64,000 nucleotides of DNA, taken from assembly GCF_003609775.1 (NCBI RefSeq), contig NZ_AP018049.1, forward strand, positions 992,001 to 1,056,000, in the 5' to 3' direction. A program made the translations under genes and the position numbers. Origin of the DNA: Prevotella melaninogenica. GTDB taxonomy: Bacteria; Bacteroidota; Bacteroidia; Bacteroidales; Bacteroidaceae. The notes below the pieces were generated by a model that was not told where the DNA came from, searched no databases, and was given only the letters and a program-made list of their open reading frames with translations. Shown here one piece after another: positions 53,969-62,782 of the stretch. The number at the start of each line of letters is the position of its first letter. Position 1 is the first letter of the stretch.

Positions 53969-55870
53969 TTACGCTTTTACTGTGTTCAAATGTTCACGCT
54001 CATAATAGCTCACGAAGGCCTCATTAACCAATCGCATACCACCTGGAGTTGGATAGTTTCCGGTAAAATACCAATCACCTGGGTGATTAGGTATTGCATT
54101 GTGCAATCCTTCAACACTTTGGAATACAAGTTCAACAGGTGTTGTCATTCCTTCAGGGCGCAGCATCTCAACGATCTTCTTATTAATCTCATCTACCGTA
54201 AAAGGCTTATAAACTGCACGTACAGCGTTGAAGATTGGCTCTCCCTTAGGCTTTGCCAATTCTTTCTTACAATTCTCATAGACCTCACGAAGTAAGTCTT
54301 CCATACCACGTTCACGTATCAGTTCGATTACTGCACGGAAGACACAAAACTCTTCTGGGTGTGGCATATCAATACCATAGTAATCCGGGAATCGAATCTG
54401 TGGCGCACTGGAGACAACTACTATCTTCTTAGGATGCAAGCGATCAAGAATACGAAGAATACTTTCTTTTAATGTTGTACCACGAACGATAGAGTCATCA
54501 ATAATAACGAGGTTATCCTCATAAGGTTTAATACACTCGTATGTAACGTCATAAACATGAGAAGCAAGGTCGTTACGCGAGTTACCTTCAGTAATAAAAG
54601 TGCGCAACTTAATATCTTTCCACGCTACTTTCTCAGAGCGTACATCCTGATGAATAATGCGATATACTTCCTCTGAAGAAGCATTAGAACCTAAAGCAGC
54701 AATTTGTTCAACCTTCTTCTTGTCAATTTGCTCCTTAAAGCCATGTACAAGACCATAGAATGCAACCTCTGCTGTATTAGGAATATACGAGAGAACTGTA
54801 TGTTCTGTATCATAGTCAACAGCCTTCAATACAGGCTCAGTCAACTGACGTCCCAAAGTCTCACGCTCTTTATAGATATCACGATCTGAACCACGTGAGA
54901 AGTAAATACGCTCGAAAGAACAAGCAGCATTCTGCTTTGGTTCAAGAATCTGTTGCAGTGAACATTCACCACGTTTATTAACAATCAGTGCCTGACCAGG
55001 TTTCAACTCCTGAATATCATCACACTCAAGATCGAATGTTGTCTGCAAAACTGGACGCTCACTTGCCAAGACAACAATCTCGTCATTCTTATAATAGAAA
55101 GCTGGACGAATTGACCATGGGTCACGGATAGAGAACATCTCGCCCGAACCAGTCAGTCCACAGATAACATATCCACCATCAAAGTGCTGCATTGTTGTCT
55201 TGAGAACATTGCTCATCTGGACATTCTCTTCAATATAATGTGTGATAGCACGTTTTTCTAAACCTAACTTCTGTGCATCCACGAAGTTACGTTCAACCTC
55301 ACGATCAAGTCTGTGTCCCATCAATTCCAAAAGAATATTCGTATCACTATAGATACGTGGGCACTGTCCCTGCTCGGTTAGAATCTCAAAGACATCTTCA
55401 ATATTGGTCATATTGAAGTTGCCACACATACAGAGGTTCTTCGCTTTCCAGTTATTACGACGTAAGAAAGGATGAACATAAGAAAGGCCACTCTTGCCGG
55501 TAGTTGAGTACCGAAGGTGGCCCATATAAAGGTCTCCCGCAAATGGAAGATTTGTTTTAGCAAAAGAAACATCAGACAACTGCTCCTGCGAGAGGTCCTT
55601 ATAATGCTTATGAACATTGGCAAAGATCTCAGCAACAGCATTCTTACCCTCTGCACGCTCACGAAACATATATTCATTACCTGGCTCAGAATCCAGTTTC
55701 ACAGAAGCCATACCAGCTCCCTCCTGACCACGGTTATGCTGTTTCTCCATCATCAGATAGAGTTTGTTCAGTGCATACATCCAGGTGCCATACTTTTCCT
55801 GATAATACTCAAGCGGCTTCAGCAATCGAATCATTGCAACACCGCAATCTTCATGAATGTTCTTTTCCAT
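53969..55870 (-). CDS. purF: Amidophosphoribosyltransferase (PurF family), long form
   Basis: First step of purine synthesis: PRPP plus glutamine gives phosphoribosylamine. The start is the ATG at 55870; the TTG two codons upstream is not needed. Class II glutaminase Cys is at residue 9 (EDCGVAMI), with MGHLRYSTTG and CGNFNMTN downstream. The PRPP loop is VIIDDSIVRGTT. With 633 residues it is about 130-150 longer than E. coli PurF, owing to insertions and a C-terminal tail (NHPGDWYFTGNYPTPGGMR), as in other Bacteroidales. It ends 128 nt before carA. Confidence 0.92.
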   Translation of the reverse strand: MEKNIHEDCGVAMIRLLKPLEYYQEKYGTWMYALNKLYLMMEKQHNRGQEGAGMASVKLDSEPGNEYMFRERAEGKNAVAEIFANVHKHYKDLSQEQLSDVSFAKTNLPFAGDLYMGHLRYSTTGKSGLSYVHPFLRRNNWKAKNLCMCGNFNMTNIEDVFEILTEQGQCPRIYSDTNILLELMGHRLDREVERNFVDAQKLGLEKRAITHYIEENVQMSNVLKTTMQHFDGGYVICGLTGSGEMFSIRDPWSIRPAFYYKNDEIVVLASERPVLQTTFDLECDDIQELKPGQALIVNKRGECSLQQILEPKQNAACSFERIYFSRGSDRDIYKERETLGRQLTEPVLKAVDYDTEHTVLSYIPNTAEVAFYGLVHGFKEQIDKKKVEQIAALGSNASSEEVYRIIHQDVRSEKVAWKDIKLRTFITEGNSRNDLASHVYDVTYECIKPYEDNLVIIDDSIVRGTTLKESILRILDRLHPKKIVVVSSAPQIRFPDYYGIDMPHPEEFCVFRAVIELIRERGMEDLLREVYENCKKELAKPKGEPIFNAVRAVYKPFTVDEINKKIVEMLRPEGMTTPVELVFQSVEGLHNAIPNHPGDWYFTGNYPTPGGMRLVNEAFVSYYEREHLNTVKA

Positions 55871-56218
55871 TGACAAGGTTTCTGTCTATCTTTTACTTTT
55901 AATTTAGTCTATCTCTCTCATAGGCTACCCTATTTGTAGAGTGACTTAATACCAATACTTTCGTATCTACTTCTGACTCTGCAGTCAAGGTGACTAAAGC
56001 TGCTGTTTAGGAGAAGTAAGTTTCACACTTTATCCTTAATGACTCCTAAAAATACACAACAACCCTTTACCATAAATTTAAAAAGAGAATACCTCTCACA
56101 CCCTCTCTTTCTAATAGCCCCCAAGGAGCTATCCAAGACGTGGATGTCAAAGATATTCTCATTCCAATTATATTTTATCCATAGTAAGGCCATAAGAATA
56201 GCCTCCAAGGACAGTATA
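55871..56218. other. Gene-free stretch between purF and the Wza-type gene
   Basis: A weak hairpin lies near 56115-56133 (ATAGC/GCTAT). Reading frames of about 60 codons on both strands (56023-56230) look incidental. No promoter consensus was found for purF. Confidence 0.5.
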
Positions 56219-57019
56219 TTACTTTCTTAATACGCTTACAAGCAACGAAGCTACTGATGTCACAATACCAATGAAAGAGAACCAGAGGGTAGTAGAGCTA
56301 CCGATACCTGAGTTCTTAGCCTTTACACTGTTTGGCTGAACATAGAGGACATCATTCTGCTGAAGATAATAGTAAGGTGAGTTGAGCAAGTTTGCATCGT
56401 TAAGATTCAAACGTACGACATGCTTCTGACCTGTTGGATCTTCACGAATCAACATAATGTTATCACGCTTTCCATAAACGCCAAGATCACCAGCTTGTGC
56501 AATTGCTTCCAAAACACTCATCTTCTCTGTTGATACAGGAACAACACCTGGATGACCTACTTCACCGAGAACTGTCACATGGTAGCTGCTCATACGAACT
56601 GTTACGATAGGATTCTCTGTGCGTGCCAGATAAGGCTGAATCTTACTCTTGATAAGATCTTCACACTCAGGCTTTGTCAAGCCACTTACGTGAATCTTAC
56701 CAATTACTGGGAAATTGATGAAACCTGAGTTGTCAACCAAGTAGCCCTGCAAAGAACCACCACCTGAAGCAACCTGCTTACCACTACCCAACTGATTACG
56801 CACCTGCAAATTGAAAGGAGCCGCAGCGTCTGGGTCAGTAGTGTTGACGGTAATCGTCAATTCATCTTTTGGCATGATGCGTGCATCATACAAGCCACGT
56901 GAAGCAGCAAGGCTAATAGAATCAGCGTTTTCTAAGTAAGTAAAGCCCTTACTTGAGCCACATCCCGTCATGGTCATAATCATAGCCGTAACTATGAGGG
57001 AGAAAATAATTTTTTTCAT
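56219..57019 (-). CDS. Wza-type polysaccharide export lipoprotein
   Basis: Outer-membrane exporter of capsule or exopolysaccharide. From the ATG at 57019, it is 266 residues: lipoprotein signal MKKIIFSLIVTAMIMTMTGC with the Cys at 20, poly-export domain (ARIMPKDELTITVNTTDPDA; GYLVDNSGFINFPVIGKIHV), an SLBB domain (VTVLGEVGHPGVVPVSTEKM) and a C-terminal transmembrane segment (LWFSFIGIVTSVASLLVSVL). The promoter at 57129-57160 shows that 57139 cannot be the start. Alone, unlike the usual capsule cluster. Confidence 0.9.
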   Translation of the reverse strand: MKKIIFSLIVTAMIMTMTGCGSSKGFTYLENADSISLAASRGLYDARIMPKDELTITVNTTDPDAAAPFNLQVRNQLGSGKQVASGGGSLQGYLVDNSGFINFPVIGKIHVSGLTKPECEDLIKSKIQPYLARTENPIVTVRMSSYHVTVLGEVGHPGVVPVSTEKMSVLEAIAQAGDLGVYGKRDNIMLIREDPTGQKHVVRLNLNDANLLNSPYYYLQQNDVLYVQPNSVKAKNSGIGSSTTLWFSFIGIVTSVASLLVSVLRK

Positions 57020-57128
57020 TTGAACAAATAACGTGTAGTCAACTATCAACATTAATTTTAGCAAAATAAAAACGAGCGAAAACAAAGGAACTTTCATCCT
57101 TATTTCATCGATCGAAATATATTCTTTG

Positions 57129-57160
57129 CAAAAATACAACTATTTTCTGATAACCGCAAA
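57129..57160 (-). promoter_or_regulatory. Promoter of the Wza-type gene
   Basis: Minus-strand TTTG (57157-57160), exactly 20 nt, TATTTTTG (57129-57136). The leader is about 100 nt. Confidence 0.82.
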
Positions 57161-57609
57161 CTAATACCTGTTTTTCTTTTTAGATTCTTCAACACAAAAT
57201 AACGGATGCCTTGCCATATTAGGATTGTATTGAAGCTTATTAAGCATAATTCTCCCTAAAAACCATCTCCTGCCGAAAACCAAAATGAACTCATTATCTT
57301 ACTAATCATGTTGTTACCAACCATCCTATTCACATATAGTCACATCATTCTTTTCTAACAAGAAATAGACATCTTCCAAAAGAGATTTTACAAGACTCTA
57401 AACCATCAACACCATTGGTGTTCATGCTTCGCACCAATGGTGCTTACCATCAGCACCACATGTGCGAAGCACTATCACCATAACAGATAACAGACAAAAC
57501 AGCTTATAGATATCATTTAATGATACATATTAAACCATTAATAAAGAATATCTTATATACAATATAGAAGATAAAAGCTATCAATCAGAATACTCAAAAT
57601 AATTTATTC
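57161..57609. other. Gene-free stretch between two minus-strand genes
   Basis: Contains a reversed 22-bp array (57407-57472). The remainder shows no frame or strong hairpin. Confidence 0.6.
57407..57472 (-). repeat. 22-bp palindromic repeat array, locus 6 (three units, reversed)
   Basis: Minus-strand units 57451-57472, 57429-57450 and 57407-57428. Cores are TCGCACATGTGGTGC, AGCACCATTGGTGCG and AACACCAATGGTGTT. Confidence 0.82.
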
Positions 57610-58713
57610 TTATTTGATATCAGCTACCACATACTCTGATCTTGTACCAATACGGAACTTAGCTCCCCAAATGCCAATTCCTGAAGATACATAATAATGT
57701 GTATCTCCCTTCTGTAAGGGGCCGAAAGCATCCTCATAGATAAGGTCTTCTATCCAACTTACAGGCCATACCTGACCATAATGCGTATGACCAGAGATTT
57801 GAAAATCAACACCTGCCTGCTGTGCCTCCTCCAAATGATAAGGCTGATGATCCATAAGAATCGTATAATATCCCTTTGGAGCAGACTTCATCAAAGACTG
57901 TAGACTGGCACGCTTCTTATTTGTTCTATCATCACGTCCCACAACAAGAATTGAATCACCACCTTTCAAAGGAATCAAGGCATAGTCATCAATCAACAAA
58001 TGAATACCTGCATCTTCATAAAACTTCTTAGCACGTGGTTCACCGCTTAAATACTCATGATTGCCCAAACAAGCATAAATAGGAGCTTTCAGACGACGGA
58101 ACTCAGCTGCCATATCTTGATCTATCAGCGCACGAATACTACCATCAATAATATCACCAGCAATGAGAATAGCCTCTGGATTCTCTTCATTTACCTTATC
58201 AACCCATTTACGGAACTCATCGGTACGGTTATGATAGCCCAAATGTAAGTCCGTTAACATCACCAACCGATGCTGCTGTTGCATAGGCTTAGCCGACTGC
58301 AAAGTCATAGGTACACGCTCTTTGTGTAAATAATTGAAATATCCATAAACGAACAAACCTGTCATTATGACTACAACTGACAACGTTCCCGTCCAACTAT
58401 TATAAAGAAAAGAACGAGGAACAAGATGAAGTAATCTTCCCAAGTCGAGCGCAAGGAAGAATAACAACAGATACAGCCCAATAAACACAGCAGAATTGCC
58501 AAGTTCATACAGCATCACTGCTATTGGCATTGGCTTATTATCCAAACCTAATATAAAATTAGTAAAGAAGCATACGATGCAAAGCAGCAATACTCCCACG
58601 ACTATCCACTTACCAACCGCAGCAAGAGGCAAAATCTGCCACACGTGCCAACTTACATATCCACAGCCCGTTAAAAGGACCAAAAGAAAAACTATTATCC
58701 AACCAAAACCCAT
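57610..58713 (-). CDS. Membrane metallophosphoesterase (YkuE-like)
   Basis: A 367-residue protein with four N-terminal transmembrane helices (about residues 5-25, 35-55, 70-90, 107-127) and a calcineurin-like phosphoesterase domain. Metal motifs: LTDLHLGYHN, AGDIIDGS, LGNHEYLSG, and GHTHYGQVWP. These are two-metal ligands intact in order. The YkuE-type proteins of this shape are linked to lipid or nucleotide phosphates, but no substrate is visible here. 16 nt upstream lies the MATE gene on the same strand. Confidence 0.9.
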   Translation of the reverse strand: MGFGWIIVFLLVLLTGCGYVSWHVWQILPLAAVGKWIVVGVLLLCIVCFFTNFILGLDNKPMPIAVMLYELGNSAVFIGLYLLLFFLALDLGRLLHLVPRSFLYNSWTGTLSVVVIMTGLFVYGYFNYLHKERVPMTLQSAKPMQQQHRLVMLTDLHLGYHNRTDEFRKWVDKVNEENPEAILIAGDIIDGSIRALIDQDMAAEFRRLKAPIYACLGNHEYLSGEPRAKKFYEDAGIHLLIDDYALIPLKGGDSILVVGRDDRTNKKRASLQSLMKSAPKGYYTILMDHQPYHLEEAQQAGVDFQISGHTHYGQVWPVSWIEDLIYEDAFGPLQKGDTHYYVSSGIGIWGAKFRIGTRSEYVVADIK

Positions 58714-58729
58714 CTTACAATCTTTTTAA

Positions 58730-60082
58730 TTAAAATATTACTAAATATCTACGTGCCCAAAGGATAGAAGCAACTCCTCTCATTCCAAGAAACGATAGAA
58801 ACGCTACCCATAAGGCATCATTTCCAAAACTACTCCAAAGTAGATAATAAACTGCAAAGAATGTTATCATTGCGACAGCTGTTGAGAATAACATTCCCTT
58901 TGTTGCTGTCAACCCAATAAAGACCCCATCCAACACGAAAGCTGCCATTCCTGCTGCGGGAATAAGGTAAGCCCAAAAGAGATAGGGCTGTGCTGCTGTC
59001 ACAACAGATGCGTCACTGGTAAGAAGATGAAGGAACCCTACACCTCCAAAGACATAAACTGAGGTGAACATCAATGCCATAATGACACCAAAGCCAAACA
59101 ACCGACGAACTGTTATACGTAGCCCTTTTGTATCACCAGCACCATAGTACTTACCACTTAGAGCCTCTCCTGCGTATGCAAAACCATCCATCAGATAAGA
59201 GAAAAGCGTGAACAAAGTCATCAATAATGTATTCACTGCCAACATCATTGCGCCTTGCTTTCCACCTGCTGAGGTGAAAAAGAAATTCACTGCCACCAAA
59301 CAAAGGGTTCGCAAGAAGATATCCTTATTGACACGAAAGAACTCTCCCCATTCTCCTCTCATAATCAACACACGACGGAAGGTTGTCTGCAACACCATAA
59401 GACCACTTTTCTCCGAAATCAGCCCCTGTTTCTTCGCAGACGAAATCCGTCTATATGCGGCATATAAAGAAAACATAAAACCAGCCCATTGAGCCAGAAC
59501 AGTACCTGCAGCAACACCACTAATCTTCCATCCAAGAATGAAAACGAAAAACAGAGAGGCAACGATATTAACCACATTCTGCAACACTGCTACCACCATC
59601 GGTGTACGGGTATCCTGCATCCCAATAAACCATCCAGTCAGTCCATAAAGTCCTAACATTGCAGGAGCGCCCCATATAACGATTCCAAAATAGGTAGCAA
59701 CAAAACTCCACGAAGCTTCTGGCGTATTCATTAGCCGAAGCATCGCCCACTCTATACCACGCTGTGCAACGATGAATAGCAAACCCATACCCACACCTAT
59801 CATCAGTGTGCGCACAAGTATATTCAGACAGTCCTGTCCGTCTTGTCGTCCATAAGCCTGCGATGTCATTCCACTCGTACCCATACGTAGGAATCCTAAC
59901 AGCCAGTACATGACATTAAATATCATTGAACCAACTGCAATCGCACTGATATAGGCCTCATTACCAATATGTCCTACCACTGCCAAGTCAACAAGACCCA
60001 ACAATGGAACCGTCACATTGCTTATAATAGAGGGGATGGCAAGGCGCAGAATCTCCCTGTTCCAGTTATCCATCAACTGCAT
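58730..60082 (-). CDS. MATE family efflux transporter
   Basis: A 450-residue Na+/H+ antiporter type exporter of drugs or metabolites, DinF-like branch. Twelve predicted helices in two similar halves; typical MATE segments IPSIISNVTVPLLGLVDLAV and ALSGKYYGAGDTKGLRITVR. Start at 60082 (MQLMDNWNREILRLAIP); a second ATG three codons in (60073) is also possible. It is preceded by a 46-codon gene 4 nt upstream and followed by the metallophosphoesterase gene, making a three-gene operon. Confidence 0.92.
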   Translation of the reverse strand: MQLMDNWNREILRLAIPSIISNVTVPLLGLVDLAVVGHIGNEAYISAIAVGSMIFNVMYWLLGFLRMGTSGMTSQAYGRQDGQDCLNILVRTLMIGVGMGLLFIVAQRGIEWAMLRLMNTPEASWSFVATYFGIVIWGAPAMLGLYGLTGWFIGMQDTRTPMVVAVLQNVVNIVASLFFVFILGWKISGVAAGTVLAQWAGFMFSLYAAYRRISSAKKQGLISEKSGLMVLQTTFRRVLIMRGEWGEFFRVNKDIFLRTLCLVAVNFFFTSAGGKQGAMMLAVNTLLMTLFTLFSYLMDGFAYAGEALSGKYYGAGDTKGLRITVRRLFGFGVIMALMFTSVYVFGGVGFLHLLTSDASVVTAAQPYLFWAYLIPAAGMAAFVLDGVFIGLTATKGMLFSTAVAMITFFAVYYLLWSSFGNDALWVAFLSFLGMRGVASILWARRYLVIF

Positions 60083-60086
60083 TTTA

Positions 60087-60227
60087 CTACTCTCGGATAT
60101 AATCCTTAGCTACAAGGTCGTAATACAAAGCCTCTAACTCTGCCAACGACAAACGCTCTATTGAATGCTCCAACACTCGTATTAGCTCTGCCCGACGTGT
60201 ATCATTCTCTATTCTATCAAAATTCAT
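60087..60227 (-). CDS. 46-residue protein encoded just upstream of the MATE gene
   Basis: A 46-codon frame starting MNFDRIENDTRRAELIRVLE and ending LALYYDLVAKDYIRE-like (actual end YYDLVAKDYIRE). It is strongly helical, without a signal or membrane helix, and about balanced in charge. Its stop is 4 nt before the MATE ATG, and its promoter (60269-60299) is well placed, which supports a real gene. Function unknown; a regulator or translational leader for the MATE gene are options. Confidence 0.65.
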   Translation of the reverse strand: MNFDRIENDTRRAELIRVLEHSIERLSLAELEALYYDLVAKDYIRE

Positions 60228-60268
60228 ATCGTATGTTTATAAGCTATAGAACAAATACTATGCCGAAA

Positions 60269-60299
60269 CAAAAGTAATTGATTTAATTGTGAAATCAAA
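60269..60299 (-). promoter_or_regulatory. Promoter of the 46-residue gene/MATE/phosphoesterase operon
   Basis: Minus-strand TTTG (60296-60299), 19 nt, TACTTTTG (60269-60276). It overlaps the divergent FKBP promoter. Confidence 0.7.
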
Positions 60300-60317
60300 A
60301 GATATTAGCTAATTTTG
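60287..60317 (+). promoter_or_regulatory. Promoter of the FKBP gene
   Basis: TTG (60287-60289), 20 nt, TAATTTTG (60310-60317), 27 nt before the ATG. Overlaps the divergent promoter, so the two may compete. Confidence 0.75.
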
Positions 60318-60343
60318 CGTGCATTAATATATAATTTAGACTT

Positions 60344-60745
60344 ATGGGTAAGAAACAAGAATATAAATTAAAGAACAAAGAATACCTCAAAGTACTTAGC
60401 AAGAAAGAAGGCGTCAAGCCGCTTTCAAATGGTATACTCTACGAAGTAATAAAGGAAGGAAGCGGTGAAGGTACGGTTTCGGAGCGCTCTATTGTCACCT
60501 GCCATTATCGTGGAAGTCTTATTTCTGGTCAGGTTTTCGATGATAGTTGGCAAAGAGGAATCCCTGAAGCTTTCCGTGTAAACGATTTGATTACAGGTTT
60601 TCAAACAGCACTCTGCGCTATGCATAAGGGCGACCACTGGCGTGTACACATTCCTTATCAAGAGGGATATGGCACAAAACGTGATGGAGAGATTCCTGGC
60701 TATTCCACACTAATCTTCGAGATAGAACTCTTTGCTATTGGATAA
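60344..60745 (+). CDS. FKBP-type peptidyl-prolyl cis-trans isomerase
   Basis: A 133-residue cytoplasmic isomerase with a basic N-terminal extension of about 28 residues (MGKKQEYKLKNKEYLKVLSK), then the FKBP fold: VTCHYRGSLISGQVFDDSW, GFQTALCAMHKGDHWRVHIP, YGTKRDGEIPGYSTLIFEIE. The usual aromatic active-site residues are partly replaced. No signal peptide, unlike the secreted FKBPs common in Bacteroidetes. Confidence 0.9.
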   Translation: MGKKQEYKLKNKEYLKVLSKKEGVKPLSNGILYEVIKEGSGEGTVSERSIVTCHYRGSLISGQVFDDSWQRGIPEAFRVNDLITGFQTALCAMHKGDHWRVHIPYQEGYGTKRDGEIPGYSTLIFEIELFAIG

Positions 60746-60801
60746 GTCTATCATCCTCTCTTCCATCAATAAGTAGAAGAAAAAACAAAAACCACCTATA
60801 T

Positions 60802-60837
60802 AAGAACGGCTATGAGTAGAAAGTCATAGCCGTTCTT
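60802..60837 (+). terminator. Terminator after the FKBP gene
   Basis: Perfect 14-bp stem AAGAACGGCTATGA/TCATAGCCGTTCTT (60802-60815 with 60824-60837), then ATTGTATAAA. Confidence 0.82.
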
Positions 60838-60913
60838 ATTGTATAAAAGAAGAAGAATTATTATTTAGAAGAGATTTCGACTTATCAGAATAGTACACTT
60901 GGCATATTTTTTG

Positions 60914-60921
60914 TAACTTTG
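60914..60921 (+). promoter_or_regulatory. -7 box of the CobW-like gene
   Basis: TAACTTTG, 33 nt before the ATG; the -33 element is not clear. Confidence 0.5.
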
Positions 60922-60954
60922 TAGTCTTAGAATTATACAACAAAGATAGATAAG

Positions 60955-62211
60955 ATGAATATAAAAGAGACTCCTGTCCTCCTGCTTACAGGTTATTTAG
61001 GCAGCGGTAAGACAACATTAGTAAACAAGATTCTTGCCAACAAGAAAGGTATTAAGTTTGCCGTTATTGTCAACGACATCGGCGAAGTAAATATTGATGC
61101 TGACCTCATTGAGGCGGGTGGCGTTGTCGATCAGAAGGATGATTCGCTCGTTGCACTCCAAAATGGCTGTATCTGCTGTACGTTGAAGATGGACTTAGTG
61201 CAGCAGTTGAATGAGATTGTGTCACAGCAGAAGTTCGACTACATTGTCATTGAGGCAAGTGGTATCTGCGAACCAGCCCCTATTGCCCAGACTATCTGCG
61301 CCTATCCACAGATGTATCCAGACATCATAAAGAAAGGTAAGGCTGTACTCGACTCTATCGTAACAGTTGTTGACGCACGTCGTATGTGTGATGAGTTCTC
61401 TGCTGGTAATGACCTTTTGAAGAAAGATCTACAAGAGGATGACATTGAAAACCTACTTATCCAGCAGATTGAATTCTGTAATATTATTCTCCTCAATAAG
61501 GTTGATGATGTCAGTAAAGAGGAATTAGGATTGGTAAAGAAGATTATTCGTTCGCTACAACCAAAGGCTGAGATTATTGAATCTAATTATGCAGATGTTG
61601 ACTTGGATAAGATTATCAACACAGGAGACTTCAACTTTGACAAGGTTGCAACCTCAGCTTCATGGATTGCTGAGATAGAAGGCCATGATGATGAAGAGGA
61701 AGAACATGACCACCATCACGACCATGATGAGCATGAGCACCACCACGATGAGCATGACGATCATCATCACGGTCATCACCATCACCACCACTGCCACCAT
61801 CATCACGGTTTGGAGAATGAAGAAAGCGGTGAAGCTTTGGAATATAACATCCAGACCTTCGTGTATAATGCGCGTCGTCCATTCGACATTAACTTCTTTG
61901 ATGATTTCGTAGCACGTCAGTGGCCTAAGCAGATTATCCGTTGTAAGGGTCTGTGTTATTTCTCTAATGAGAAAGATATTTGTTATGTCTTTGAGCAGGC
62001 TGGCAAGCAGGTAAGCCTTCGCAACGCTGGTCAGTGGTATGCAACTATGCCACAATTCCAACTGCGTGAGTTCCTTGAGAATAATCCTAAACTGAAGAAA
62101 GATTGGGAGGAGCCATACGGTGACAGAATGCAGAAACTGGTTTTTATTGGTCAAGACATCGACAAAGAGGCTATCACTAAAGCATTGGATACCTGCCTGA
62201 CTGATTTCTAA
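60955..62211 (+). CDS. CobW/COG0523 GTP-dependent metal chaperone with His-rich loop
   Basis: A 418-residue G3E GTPase that hands metals to client proteins. Walker A TGYLGSGKTTL (residues 12-22), the CxCC metal motif GCICC (Cys72, 74, 75), ASGICEPAPIAQ (switch), and NKVD for guanine. A linker of 41 residues (244-284) holds 24 His with Asp and Glu. The C-terminal CobW_C domain begins near 300. Zinc is the most likely metal given the His-rich loop, but nickel or cobalt is possible. Alone; no Zur site identified. Confidence 0.93.
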   Translation: MNIKETPVLLLTGYLGSGKTTLVNKILANKKGIKFAVIVNDIGEVNIDADLIEAGGVVDQKDDSLVALQNGCICCTLKMDLVQQLNEIVSQQKFDYIVIEASGICEPAPIAQTICAYPQMYPDIIKKGKAVLDSIVTVVDARRMCDEFSAGNDLLKKDLQEDDIENLLIQQIEFCNIILLNKVDDVSKEELGLVKKIIRSLQPKAEIIESNYADVDLDKIINTGDFNFDKVATSASWIAEIEGHDDEEEEHDHHHDHDEHEHHHDEHDDHHHGHHHHHHCHHHHGLENEESGEALEYNIQTFVYNARRPFDINFFDDFVARQWPKQIIRCKGLCYFSNEKDICYVFEQAGKQVSLRNAGQWYATMPQFQLREFLENNPKLKKDWEEPYGDRMQKLVFIGQDIDKEAITKALDTCLTDF

Positions 62212-62488
62212 TCAGTTCTAAACCCTTGTTGGTTATTAGAAACAGAACATATTTTGTTTGTCACATTGATTGTCTGTCTTTGTAACGGATGTGTAGTAGA
62301 ATACACGAAGTTAGGAGGACAGACATTCTTAATTAATAATGATACAAATAGCAAATAGAAACGAGAAGTGTATACAACTTAAATCGAACAAAGAGAAGCT
62401 GTCGCAGAAGCAAGAAATAAAAGCACAGAACTTTGTCAAAAATATTCAAACATAGCAAATCACTTCATGCTTAAATACCTTTGAAAAG

Positions 62489-62554
62489 ACGCCCAATTAG
62501 TTTCTTAAAGATGCCCTTTAGAGGTCTTACTAACGCCCTTTTGAAAGCTTATTA
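62489..62554 (+). repeat. Degenerate 22-bp tandem array of different sequence
   Basis: Three 22-bp units (62489-62510, 62511-62532, 62533-62554) each starting AYGCCC and ending in TTANTA-like sequence; a partial fourth starts AGCACCTTTT. Same period and start word as the palindromic arrays, but without the GCAC-GTGC core. Confidence 0.55.
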
Positions 62555-62683
62555 AGCACCTTTTCGTACACAACCTTGCAACTAACTTATAACAAGATAG
62601 TTACGACTGTGGTTAAAAGGGCGACTTTTCTACTCTTTTTCACTAAGGATTAAGAATGCAATGTAAACAATTTTCCGCACAAC

Positions 62684-62725
62684 AAAATCCCTTACTTATC
62701 TAAAAACAGACAAGTAAGGGATTTT
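62684..62725. terminator. Terminator between convergent genes
   Basis: Perfect 14-bp stem AAAATCCCTTACTT/AAGTAAGGGATTTT (62684-62697 with 62712-62725) with T runs on both strands; serves the minus-strand LysM glucosaminidase gene, whose stop is at 62783. Confidence 0.82.
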
Positions 62726-62782
62726 TATATGTGCGTTAATAAATACTTTAAGCCTAATGAACCATATTGAACAAATATATGA

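Larger units (their letters stand above)
62212..62782. other. 571-bp gene-free stretch before the LysM glucosaminidase gene
   Basis: Contains an 8-bp inverted pair TGTCTGTC/GACAGACA (62271-62278 with 62318-62325) around a small GTGTA/TACAC stem, a degenerate 22-bp array (62489-62554), and a terminator (62684-62725). A 38-codon frame at 62339-62455 has no usable ribosome-binding site. Confidence 0.6.

Noticed and set aside
56023..56230. Frames of about 60 codons on both strands between purF and the Wza-type gene
   Set aside because: Both strands are open in the same place without start signals, which fits chance. A repeat relic cannot be excluded.
62271..62325. TGTCTGTC/GACAGACA structure as a small RNA gene
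   Set aside because: A short stem with a weak inner hairpin and no promoter with correct spacing or T-run terminator.
62339..62455. 38-codon frame after the CobW-like gene
   Set aside because: The only AGGAGG is 20 nt upstream of the ATG, too far for use, and no promoter or terminator matches. The composition is unremarkable.
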